Positions 33,502-41,214 of a DNA stretch of 64,000 bases are shown here, in pieces; the first letter of the stretch is position 1, and each line of letters opens with the position of its first letter. The translations under genes were made by a program, and so were the position numbers. The notes beneath the pieces were generated by a model, which worked only from the letters and a program-made list of their open reading frames with translations, was not told the DNA's origin and ran no database searches. This DNA is from Massilia eburnea (GTDB lineage: Bacteria > Pseudomonadota > Gammaproteobacteria > Burkholderiales > Burkholderiaceae_D): contig NZ_WNKX01000002.1 in the NCBI RefSeq assembly GCF_009720745.1, forward strand, positions 248,001 through 312,000, given 5' to 3'.

Positions 33502-35463
33502 TTACGCAGCCAGCGCCAACCCCGGCGCTGCCAGGGCAATCCCCCCGCCCAGGCTGAAAGCATTACGGTAGCCAAGCCTGCGCATGCACTGCGCCGCCTT
33601 GGCGCTACGATTCCCGCTGCGGCAGAAGAACACCAATGGCGGCTGTTCTGCAGCACCCAGCCACCCCGGCACAAACGCGGCCAGCCGGCTCAAAGGCACG
33701 CTCTGCGCCGCGCGTCCGCCTGGAATGCAGGCCGCCTGCTCATACGACTCGCGCACATCCACCAGCACCGCCTGCGGCTGCGCCTCCAGCAAGCGTGCCA
33801 GCGCCACGCTGTCCAGGCTCAAGTCAGCGCCAGCGACCCCGCCCTGCGCCTCCGCACGCAAGCTGGTGCAGCAAGCATTCAATTCTTCACGGCCAGTGCA
33901 CAGCAGGGCATCGGCAGGCACCGCGCCCGCCAGATCGCGCAACGCAGCCATGCCGGTAAAGGCATAAGCCACACGATCACCACTGCACAGCAGGTAAGCC
34001 TGCTGGTCGGCATCGAGCGCCACGCGGCGCAGGGACTGCGCGCCAAACGCCAGGCTTGCCGTATCGGCCGTCCACGAAGCGCCATCGCGCGTGGAAAGGC
34101 GGGCCAGCAGCTGGTAGCCATGGCTGCGCAGCAAGCTGTCGACGCGCTCCGCGAGTTCCGCCTGCAAATCGATCGCGATGCATTGGTGCGATGGAGCATC
34201 CAGCAGCAGCCAGGTGTGGTTGCCTGCCAGGCTTAGTTGCAGCACGCCCTCCGGCGCGCTGGCTCCGGAGACTGGCGTATCCAGCAAGCCGGCATCGCGC
34301 AGCGCCTTGCCGCAGCGCTCGATGCGCGCGCAGGCTTCGTTAATCATTTCTTCGCTGGCCAATGGGCCGAACGACATGCGCACCGCACTGCTGCTGCGCC
34401 AGGCGGGCAAGCCCATGGCGTCGAGCACATAGCTCGGCGCCGCCTTGGATGCAGAACAGGCGCTGCCCGCGCTGACGCGCACATTGGCGGCGTCAAACAC
34501 GTCCAGCAACTCTTTGCTCGACAAGCCAGGAACGGAGAAGTTCAGGGTAGTCGGCAATGCTTTTTCAAACGGGGCATTGAAGACAATGCCCGGCAAGGCT
34601 GCGCGCAGGCTGGCCGCCAGCTTTTCGCGGAAGCCGTGCAATTCGGCCGGCGTACGGAACGTGCCGCCTTCTTCCAATGCGGCCAGCACGGCGCCCAGGG
34701 CCGCAATGCCTGCCATGTTTTCGGTACCGGAGCGCAGGCCGGCTTCCTGCCCCCCGCCCATCACCAGCGGCGTGTATGGCGCGCCTTCGCGCACGTACAG
34801 CATGCCGATGCCTTTCGGCGCGTATAGCTTGTGGCCGGAGAATGGCGCGTAATCGATGCGGGTGTGGCCGAGGTCGAGGGACAGCTTGCCCAGGCCCTGC
34901 ACGCAGTCGACCATCCACAGCGCCTGGCTGCCGTCCAGTGCAGCGGCAATCCCAGGCAGGTCGGACACCACGCCGGTCTCGTTATTGGCGGCCATGGTGC
35001 AGACGAAGGCCGCCTGCGGCGCCAGCGCGCGCAGGGCGGCCAGGTCGTGGCGGCCGTCGCCGTCGACCGGCAGCTTTTTCAATTCCAGGCCCAGGCCCAG
35101 CAGGCGATTCCAGTGCGCCAGCGCTTCCGGCACCGCCTTGTGTTCGGTGGCGCCGTACACCAGCAGGCCGCCGGTGGTTTCGCCGCGCTCGCGGCGTTCG
35201 CGCAGCGCGCACAGCGCCGACAGTACAGCGGTCTGGATGCCTTCCGTGGCGCCGCTATTGAACATGATGCGGCCGGCGCCCACGCCCAGCAGGCGGCGGG
35301 CGCACTGGCGCACGATGTCCATCATGGCCTTGGCCTTGAGGCCAGTGGCATGGGTGCTGCTTGGATTGCCAAAACAATCACGCATGGCTTGCACCGCCGC
35401 GTCGACCGCAGCGGGCAGCACACAGGTGGTGGCATTCCCGTCGAGATAAATTTCTTTGCTCAT
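33502..35463 (-). CDS. cysteine desulfurase-like PLP enzyme fused to a metallo-hydrolase-like linker and a rhodanese domain
   Basis: 653 residues. Residues 1-380 are a class V aminotransferase of NifS/IscS type: LDGNATT at the start, NNETGVV, the PLP lysine in SGHKLYAPKG (about 210) and the catalytic cysteine in SAGSACSAS (about 335). Residues about 400-535 form a region that resembles a degenerate metallo-beta-lactamase fold without its HxHxDH signature (inference). Residues about 550-653 are a rhodanese domain with the active cysteine in FFCRSGNRS (about 615). The order suggests sulfur is taken from cysteine and passed as persulfide in cis. It is divergent from an Lrp-type regulator across 99 bases, so cysteine- or amino-acid-responsive control is likely. 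Confidence 0.88.
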   Translation of the reverse strand: MSKEIYLDGNATTCVLPAAVDAAVQAMRDCFGNPSSTHATGLKAKAMMDIVRQCARRLLGVGAGRIMFNSGATEGIQTAVLSALCALRERRERGETTGGLLVYGATEHKAVPEALAHWNRLLGLGLELKKLPVDGDGRHDLAALRALAPQAAFVCTMAANNETGVVSDLPGIAAALDGSQALWMVDCVQGLGKLSLDLGHTRIDYAPFSGHKLYAPKGIGMLYVREGAPYTPLVMGGGQEAGLRSGTENMAGIAALGAVLAALEEGGTFRTPAELHGFREKLAASLRAALPGIVFNAPFEKALPTTLNFSVPGLSSKELLDVFDAANVRVSAGSACSASKAAPSYVLDAMGLPAWRSSSAVRMSFGPLASEEMINEACARIERCGKALRDAGLLDTPVSGASAPEGVLQLSLAGNHTWLLLDAPSHQCIAIDLQAELAERVDSLLRSHGYQLLARLSTRDGASWTADTASLAFGAQSLRRVALDADQQAYLLCSGDRVAYAFTGMAALRDLAGAVPADALLCTGREELNACCTSLRAEAQGGVAGADLSLDSVALARLLEAQPQAVLVDVRESYEQAACIPGGRAAQSVPLSRLAAFVPGWLGAAEQPPLVFFCRSGNRSAKAAQCMRRLGYRNAFSLGGGIALAAPGLALAA

Positions 35464-35529
35464 GTGGATAGTTTACGAAACAGCGCCGAATTGCCCATTC
35501 CAAAATTACTCCAAACCGGCTGCAATGTA

Positions 35530-35541
35530 GAATAAGCATTC
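35530..35541. promoter_or_regulatory. candidate Lrp-type site over the -10 of the regulator gene
   Basis: GAAT-N4-ATTC overlaps TAGAAT (35528-35533), a good -10 for the gene starting at 35563. CATTCCAAA occurs at 35496 and again at 35537, 41 bases apart. Autoregulation by the Lrp-family product and control of the divergent fusion gene are plausible but unproved. Confidence 0.35.
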
Positions 35542-35562
35542 CAAATATCGATATAAGTAAAA

Positions 35563-36048
35563 ATGAACGATCTCGACCGCTACGATTACGCGATACTCGG
35601 CGCTTTGCAGGTGGATGGCACGCTGTCCGTGGCGGAGCTGGCGGAAAAGGTTGGCCTTTCCACCACGCCGTGCTGGAAACGCCTGAAGCGGCTGGAGGAG
35701 GATGGCTATTTCGAGCGCCGCGTAGCGATCATCAACCGCCGCAAGGCAGGCCTGCCGGTGACGGTCTTCGTCAGCGTGCGCACCAGCCAGCACGATGAAA
35801 AATGGCTGGCCAAGTTCGCCGCCGCCGTGGAAGCGCTGCCGGAAGTGCAGGAATTCCACCGCATGAGCGGCGACGTCGACTACCTGCTGAAAGTGGTGAC
35901 CACCGATATCGAAGGATATGACCGTTTTTACAAGAAGCTGATCAAGGCGGCGCAGCTGACCGGCGTTTCTTCCGCCTTCTCGATGGAGCAGATCAAGTAC
36001 ACCACCAGCCTGCCGCTTGACCTGGTGTCGCACGGCGCCGGCGGCTGA
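35563..36048 (+). CDS. Lrp/AsnC family transcriptional regulator
   Basis: 161 residues, the usual length. The N-terminal helix-turn-helix is SVAELAEKVGLSTTPCWKRLKRLEEDGYF (pattern S-V-A-E-L-A-E-K-V-G-L-S at residues 22-33), followed by the linker RRVAIINRRKAGLPVTVFV and the C-terminal ligand-binding RAM domain (VEALPEVQEFHRMSGDVDYLLKV region, about 90-115). Such proteins form octamers that sense amino acids. The divergent cysteine desulfurase fusion is the likely target, which would suggest cysteine as effector, like CyuR/DecR-type Lrp relatives; that is inference. The HPP gene follows 31 bases downstream. Confidence 0.92.
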   Translation: MNDLDRYDYAILGALQVDGTLSVAELAEKVGLSTTPCWKRLKRLEEDGYFERRVAIINRRKAGLPVTVFVSVRTSQHDEKWLAKFAAAVEALPEVQEFHRMSGDVDYLLKVVTTDIEGYDRFYKKLIKAAQLTGVSSAFSMEQIKYTTSLPLDLVSHGAGG

Positions 36049-36079
36049 GAGTTACGCTCAACCGTGGGATAATGCCGGG

Positions 36080-37243
36080 ATGCTGAAATCCCTGCTTTTA
36101 TCGTTAGTTCCCGCCCGCAGTAATACCAGCCAGCGTGAACGCCTTCGCGCCAGCTTCGGCGCCCTGCTTGGCCTCCTGCTCACCGCCGTCGTTGCCCACG
36201 CCATGCTGGGCGACCAGGCCATCTGGATGGTGGCCCCGATCGGCGCCTCCGCCGTGCTGCTTTTCTGCCTGCCAGCCAGCCCGCTGGCCCAGCCCTGGTC
36301 CATCATCGGCGGCAATGTGGTGTCGGCCCTGATGGGCGCCCTGTGCGTCAAATTGTTCGGCGACGGCACGCTGGCCATCGGCCTCGCGACGCCGATGGCG
36401 ATTGCCGCCATGTTCGCCCTGCGCTGCCTGCACCCGCCCGGCGGCGCGGCAGCCCTGATGGTGGTGATCGGCGGACCAAAGATCCACGCCATGGGTTTCG
36501 GCTTCGGCCTCGGTCCCGTGCTGATCGACTGCGTCGTGATCGTGATGGCCGCCATCGCCTACAACAACCTGACCGGCCGCCGCTATCCGCACAAGCAGCT
36601 GCTGGCCCACCCCAACCCGCATGCCACCAGGGACCAGGTGCCGACGGTGCGCCTGGGCTTCCAGCCCGAAGACCTGGACGCCGTGCTGCGCCAGTACAAC
36701 CAGGTGCTCGACATCAGCCGCGACGACCTGGAAGAACTGTTCCTGAAGACGGAAATGCGCGCCTACCAGCGCCGCTTCGGCATCATTACCTGCGGCGAAA
36801 TCATGTCGAAGGACGTGGTGACGGCGGAATTCGCCACGCCGCTGGAACAGGCCTGGCGCGAAATGCATGACCACCGCATCGCCGCGGTGCCGGTGCTGAA
36901 CCGGGTCCGGCGCGTGATAGGCATCGTCACCACCAGCGACTTCATGACGCACGGCGGGCTGCACGATTACCACGGCATGCGCCGCCAGCTGCGCGAATTC
37001 CTGCGCCCCAGCGGCACCAGCCATTCGGAAAAGCCGGAAGTCGTTGGCCAGATCATGGTGAAGAACCCGCGCACCGCGCGCATCGACACGCCGATCACGG
37101 AGCTGGTGCCGATGATGGCCGATTCCGGCTTCCACCATATTCCCGTGGTGGACGCGGAAAACCGCTTCGCCGGCATCGTCACGCAATCGGACGTGGTGGC
37201 CGCCTTGTACGAAAGCCGCCTGGCCGAGGCGACAGCCGCTTAG
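36080..37243 (+). CDS. HPP family membrane protein with two CBS domains
   Basis: 387 residues from the ATG at 36080 (MLKSLLLSLVPARSN). Residues about 20-165 carry at least four membrane helices including the name-giving LRCLHPPGGAAAL motif (about 117-129) of the HPP family, implicated in nitrite transport in plastids and cyanobacteria. After a linker, two CBS domains are seen: EIMSKDVVTAEFATPLEQA (about 238-256) with GIVTTSDFM, and QIMVKNPRTARIDTPITEL with GIVTQSDVVAAL at the C-terminus. CBS pairs usually bind adenosine nucleotides, so transport is probably energy-regulated. The 3' end overlaps the convergent protease gene by 4 bases. Confidence 0.9.
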   Translation: MLKSLLLSLVPARSNTSQRERLRASFGALLGLLLTAVVAHAMLGDQAIWMVAPIGASAVLLFCLPASPLAQPWSIIGGNVVSALMGALCVKLFGDGTLAIGLATPMAIAAMFALRCLHPPGGAAALMVVIGGPKIHAMGFGFGLGPVLIDCVVIVMAAIAYNNLTGRRYPHKQLLAHPNPHATRDQVPTVRLGFQPEDLDAVLRQYNQVLDISRDDLEELFLKTEMRAYQRRFGIITCGEIMSKDVVTAEFATPLEQAWREMHDHRIAAVPVLNRVRRVIGIVTTSDFMTHGGLHDYHGMRRQLREFLRPSGTSHSEKPEVVGQIMVKNPRTARIDTPITELVPMMADSGFHHIPVVDAENRFAGIVTQSDVVAALYESRLAEATAA

Positions 37244-37866
37244 AAACGCTTGCTCAAGGTGAGCTTGCCAGCTTCCGTCTTCATGTCGACCCGCTTGAGG
37301 ACTGAATTGCCAAGCAGGATGACCGGCAGCGGCGCTTCACTGACGGTGGCGTCGACGTTGGCGAATTCGAGCTCGCCGATCTTGAGCCGGTCAAGCTTGA
37401 CCAGCCACACTTCCGTGGTGCCGTTGGCGGTGGAGCTCATGCCGCGCCGTCCTTTGCCGCGGTAATCGATGCCCATCTTGCGCGCCAATGCGGCCGGGAT
37501 GGAAACGAAGGAAGCACCGGTGTCCAACAGCATCTGCACCGGTACGCCATTGATCTCGCCCTGTACGTTATAGTGGCCCAAAGGATCGGGCGACAGTACC
37601 ATGGAGTTGCCGCCTGCCGCAGGGGCGGCGGCGTATTCGCCCAGGCGGATGGTATAGCGCTTGCCGTGCTCCTCGATGGTCGCTTCGCCGGAAGTCACGG
37701 CCACCAGCTTGCTGCCGTCGGGCAGGCTGGCGCCCACCGGAAAAGTCTTGGCCGGGCCGCCATTGACCGACAGCAGGGCCTTCTCTTTGAGGGTTCCGAC
37801 CAGGCTCACGTCGGCATGGGCAGATGCCGCGGCGAAGATCAGTGAAGCCATGAAAGCTGTGCGCAT
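37240..37866 (-). CDS. secreted retropepsin-like aspartic protease
   Basis: 208 residues from the ATG at 37866; signal peptide MRTAFMASLIFAAASAHA. The catalytic motif of clan AA aspartic proteases is MLLDTGASFVSIP (about 107-119), with a second hydrophobic ILLGNSVLKRV near 185-195, typical of TIGR02281-type bacterial retropepsins. The N-terminal 80 residues (VSLVGTLKEKALLSVNGG and so on) resemble a small beta domain that may bind peptide or control access. It probably works as a homodimer in the periplasm. It stands alone on its strand, divergent from the DUF1631 gene. Confidence 0.85.
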   Translation of the reverse strand: MRTAFMASLIFAAASAHADVSLVGTLKEKALLSVNGGPAKTFPVGASLPDGSKLVAVTSGEATIEEHGKRYTIRLGEYAAAPAAGGNSMVLSPDPLGHYNVQGEINGVPVQMLLDTGASFVSIPAALARKMGIDYRGKGRRGMSSTANGTTEVWLVKLDRLKIGELEFANVDATVSEAPLPVILLGNSVLKRVDMKTEAGKLTLSKRF

Positions 37867-37955
37867 GGCGGAAACTCCAGTTCGGATTGCATTGAATATT
37901 GCATTTTGACACAACTCAACCGTTAATTTGTTGGCTTTTCGGTGCAACATTTCGC

Positions 37956-37961
37956 TAGAAT
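37956..37961 (+). promoter_or_regulatory. -10 element close to DUF1631 start
   Basis: TAGAAT matches the sigma-70 -10 in 5 of 6 positions and sits only 8 bases before the ATG at 37970 (2 before the ATG at 37964); TTGGCT at 37931-37936 is a weak -35 with a long spacer. No ribosome site is visible, which would suit a leaderless transcript. Confidence 0.35.
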
Positions 37962-37969
37962 CAATGCAT

Positions 37970-40255
37970 ATGCAAACGTTGAAACGGGTGCTCGCGCTTG
38001 CCCTTGAAGAAGCGCAAACCGGATTTGGCACCCTGTGCAGGCGGATGACCGACCGGGCCGATGCTGCGCTGGGTGAATCCGCGCGCACGGCGTCTCCGGC
38101 GGACCAGCGCATGGCCAGTACCTGCCGCCTCTTCCTGCGCGAGCACGGGGCCGCCCTGCGCGCGCGCATGGAGCGCGCCTACTCCGCCCTGCTGGCACGC
38201 GCCGTGCAGACCATGCACACCGACTTGCGCACCGGCCTGCACGACTTCCGCGCCGACACCCTGTCCCTGGTCGAAGATGAAGTGGTGACACGCCAGATCG
38301 AGGTGGAGCGCCTGCTGTTGCGTCTGCGCGACGCCGATGAACTGAGCCTGGGCCACCTGAACCTGATCATCGCCCAGATGCATGGCGACAGCGAAGTGCG
38401 CGAACGTGAAAACCCGTTCCGCCCTTACCTGATGGCGCGCGCCCTGTACGACGGCCTGCAGGCCATCGTGACTGACGAAGCGCAAAGCAAGCTGCTGTTC
38501 GACGTGCTGTCGGAAGCCATGACGGTGGAACTGGGCGATTTCTACACCCGCCTGCGCGAGGTATTCGAGTCGCGCGGCATCCGTTCGCGCCTGCTGGCGC
38601 GGCCTACGGCATTGAACAAGCGCGAAAAGGAACGCCTGGCATGGCAGCGCGCCGTTACCGGCCAGGCCGACGCCGACCAGGCCATGCGCCAGCGTGTGGA
38701 ACGCCTTGGCGTCCTGCAGCAGCAGATCCAGCAACAGCAGTTCGACTTGCCGCAAGGCGTGGCCGGAGCGCCGCACGGGATGCCGCCAGGCGCCCAGCCG
38801 GCCATGCAGCATGGCGGCATGCCGATGCATGCCAAGCCGGAGTTGCAGGAGCTGGTCTACAGCTTCTTCACGCCCTCCGGCATGAAGTACAGCGCGCAGC
38901 CGGCGCAAAGCCAGCTGCGCCAGCAGCTTGACGGCGCCTTGCGCCAGCTGCAGCGGGAAAATATCAGCTCCGGCCCGCAAGCGCCGCTTGCCCTGCTCGA
39001 CCGGCTGGCCAACCTGCCGCCCGGCTCCGAGCGCATCGTGGTAGAACTGGTCGGCATGCTGTTCGAATTCATCCTCAACGACGAGCTGCTGCCGAAGGGC
39101 ATGCGCGAGCAGCTGTGCCGCCTGCACGCCCCCTTCCTGCGCGCCGCCCTGCAAGACCTGGACGTGCTGCAGGGCGCCCATCTGCCGGGACGCCGCCTGC
39201 TGGACCGCATCGGCAGCGCCGCCGCCGGCATTGGCGCCGACTCGCCGCTGCTGCAGCCGCTGCAAGGCGAAGTCGAACGCGTGGTCACCGTGGTGCTGGA
39301 ACAGTACGAACGCGACCCGGTGGTTTTCGCCAACGCCGAAGAAGAACTCGATGGCTTCCTGACCAGCCTCCTGCGCGAATGCGACCCGGTGGTGCGGCGC
39401 TGCATGCCGGCCCTCGAGCGTGCGGTGGAAGTGGCGCCGCAACTGGCCGCCGTTGCCGATGCGCTGCGCGGACAGCTGGAATCGGTGAACGTCGAGCGCC
39501 GCATGATGGACTTCATCACCGGCACCTGGGCACAGGTGATGGTGCATACGAAAGGCCGCCAGCCCGATTACGGCAAGCTGCTGCCCGAACTGGTGTGGAG
39601 CGCGCAAGAGAAGATCGCGCCCGAAGAACGCGCCGCGCTGATGAAAATGCTGCCGGCATTGGGGCGCGAACTGCGCGCCGGGCTGGCCGTAATCGGCATG
39701 CAGGAAGCTGCCGCGCAGGCGGCGCTGGACCAGCTGGTATCGCTGCACATGGACGTGCTGTCCAATAGCCTGCCGCCGTCGGTCTTGCCGCGCATGAGCG
39801 TGGCGGGACTGCGCGCGCGCTTTGGCGCGATCGACCTGGACCAGCCGATCGCGCTGGCCGCCGATGGCTTGCGCGCCGACGCCCTGCCGGGACAAAGCCA
39901 GTTCCGCGCTGAATTCGCGCTGCACGGCATCCTGGCCACGGTGCAGCCAGACCCGGTGCTGGCCACTGCTTCTTCCAGCGACGACGAACTGCTGCAATGG
40001 GCGCATGCCGGCAACGGCTTCGAGCTGCTGTCCGACGACAATTACGTGCAATGGCGCCTGAGCGCCGTGGCGCCGCGCAAGGCCGGCTTCCTGTTCACCG
40101 CACAGGGCCAGTCCGCGCCGCTGGTGTATTCGCGCGCCGCGCTGCTGGCGGCCATGCGCGAAGGCAGCCTGCGCCCGCTTGAATATGCGCCGCTATTCGA
40201 ACGCGCGGTGGAGTCGCTGATGACGGGTGCGGAATCCCTGGACGCCGCCGCCTGA
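37970..40255 (+). CDS. DUF1631 family protein
   Basis: 761 residues from ATG 37970 (an ATG two codons earlier is equally possible). The whole protein matches the betaproteobacterial DUF1631 family, sometimes mislabelled thymidine phosphorylase: an N-terminal helical part (MQTLKRVLALALEEAQTGF), a YLMARALYDGL segment, a Gln/Pro/Met-rich linker (about residues 245-300), and the conserved RRMMDFITGTW and helical LLPELVWSAQEKI regions. The C-terminal beta-rich part (WVQWRLSAVAPRK-like region) may be PilZ-like, which would link it to cyclic di-GMP; that is weak inference. No signal peptide; probably cytoplasmic. Monocistronic. Confidence 0.8.
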   Translation: MQTLKRVLALALEEAQTGFGTLCRRMTDRADAALGESARTASPADQRMASTCRLFLREHGAALRARMERAYSALLARAVQTMHTDLRTGLHDFRADTLSLVEDEVVTRQIEVERLLLRLRDADELSLGHLNLIIAQMHGDSEVRERENPFRPYLMARALYDGLQAIVTDEAQSKLLFDVLSEAMTVELGDFYTRLREVFESRGIRSRLLARPTALNKREKERLAWQRAVTGQADADQAMRQRVERLGVLQQQIQQQQFDLPQGVAGAPHGMPPGAQPAMQHGGMPMHAKPELQELVYSFFTPSGMKYSAQPAQSQLRQQLDGALRQLQRENISSGPQAPLALLDRLANLPPGSERIVVELVGMLFEFILNDELLPKGMREQLCRLHAPFLRAALQDLDVLQGAHLPGRRLLDRIGSAAAGIGADSPLLQPLQGEVERVVTVVLEQYERDPVVFANAEEELDGFLTSLLRECDPVVRRCMPALERAVEVAPQLAAVADALRGQLESVNVERRMMDFITGTWAQVMVHTKGRQPDYGKLLPELVWSAQEKIAPEERAALMKMLPALGRELRAGLAVIGMQEAAAQAALDQLVSLHMDVLSNSLPPSVLPRMSVAGLRARFGAIDLDQPIALAADGLRADALPGQSQFRAEFALHGILATVQPDPVLATASSSDDELLQWAHAGNGFELLSDDNYVQWRLSAVAPRKAGFLFTAQGQSAPLVYSRAALLAAMREGSLRPLEYAPLFERAVESLMTGAESLDAAA

Positions 40256-40256
40256 G

Positions 40257-40649
40257 TCATAACGAAGCGTCTTCAAACTGCCACATATACCAGCAGCCGT
40301 CCTGCTGGCGGAAGCGATAGTAGTAGACCAGCGAATCCGAATCGGGCCGGAATACCGTCAGCTCCGCCTGCGCCGGACTGGCGGACTGGCGGCTCGACAA
40401 TTTTTCAGTCCTGATCAAGTCCGCCAGCAAGTCCGTTTTGGCGAACTGCTCGCGCGACACCAGCGTTTTCTTTTCTTGCAGCGCAGCGATCGATTCAAGC
40501 GGGAACACGGTGCGCCCGGTAGCGAACGGGCGATCGCTCATGTAGCGCGGCAGGAAGGCATCGAACTTCTCCTGCCCGCAGCCGCGCGGCGGCGGCGCCG
40601 TCGAACAAGCCGCCAGCGCAATCGTCAGCAAGGGTAGAAATTTCTTCAT
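40257..40649 (-). CDS. small lipoprotein
   Basis: 130 residues from the ATG at 40649, which overlaps the cupin stop (ATGA). The N-terminus MKKFLPLLTIALAACSTAP has a lipobox LAAC with the lipidated cysteine at residue 15. The rest has two further cysteines (C24, C118 approximately), aromatic YYYRF and CWYMWQFED near the C-terminus, and no recognised domain. Residues after the cysteine are S-T, not aspartate, so outer-membrane sorting is expected. Coupled to the cupin gene and convergent with the DUF1631 gene. Function unknown. Confidence 0.8.
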   Translation of the reverse strand: MKKFLPLLTIALAACSTAPPPRGCGQEKFDAFLPRYMSDRPFATGRTVFPLESIAALQEKKTLVSREQFAKTDLLADLIRTEKLSSRQSASPAQAELTVFRPDSDSLVYYYRFRQQDGCWYMWQFEDASL

Positions 40650-41116
40650 ATGGGGCCGAAGTCCTTGCCTTCGGAGAGTTTGTAGACCTTGATCTTGTCG
40701 CCGGTGCGCACCATGCGGCGGTCCAGCGCAGGGAAGTCCGCCACTTCGCATTCCAGGTTCTCGCCGCCCATCAGGTAGACCAGGTCTTCCGTGCCGCGGT
40801 TGATCATCTGGTGCGCTTTGGATGGCGTCGGAAAGCCGACAAAGTCCCCTGCCTCCAGCGCATAATCTTCGCCATCGATATGCGCGACGCCGCGCCCGGA
40901 CAGGATGTAGACCCATTCCTCTTCGTTGTGATGCAGGTGGTAGGCGAACGACTCCTTGCCCGGCTTCAGGCGGCCGATGTTCACGCCGGTGCGCTTCAAG
41001 CTCGCCATGCGCGACAGCTGCGAACCGCTGATTTCCGAGTTCGGATTCCACGGATGCGAGAACGTGCCTTCCGCTTCCTGCGCGGCGGCTTGACGGACGA
41101 TGTGCGGATACGACAT
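40646..41116 (-). CDS. cupin domain protein
   Basis: 156 residues from the ATG at 41116 (MSYPHIVRQAAAQ). The two cupin motifs are clear: the first as AYHLHHNEEEWVYILSGRG (metal ligands H-x-H and E) and the second as GDFVGFPTPSKAHQMIN with the last histidine. Such single-domain cupins bind Mn, Fe or Zn and are sugar isomerases, dioxygenases or binding proteins; the substrate cannot be told. Translationally coupled to the downstream lipoprotein. The start lies 98 bases from the divergent DUF885 gene. Confidence 0.85.
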   Translation of the reverse strand: MSYPHIVRQAAAQEAEGTFSHPWNPNSEISGSQLSRMASLKRTGVNIGRLKPGKESFAYHLHHNEEEWVYILSGRGVAHIDGEDYALEAGDFVGFPTPSKAHQMINRGTEDLVYLMGGENLECEVADFPALDRRMVRTGDKIKVYKLSEGKDFGPI

Positions 41117-41214
41117 GCTGGCCCCTTCCTTCGTTGTTGGCGGTCTCGCAACATTGTAGCAGCGGGCCTGCTCGGCTATGCTTAGCGCTCCTTCATTTAC
41201 CCGGATCAAGACAA

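Noticed and set aside
37961..40051. 696-codon minus-strand open frame opposite DUF1631
   Set aside because: Antisense His/Gln/Ala-rich translation with no signal or domain; the plus frame is a known family.
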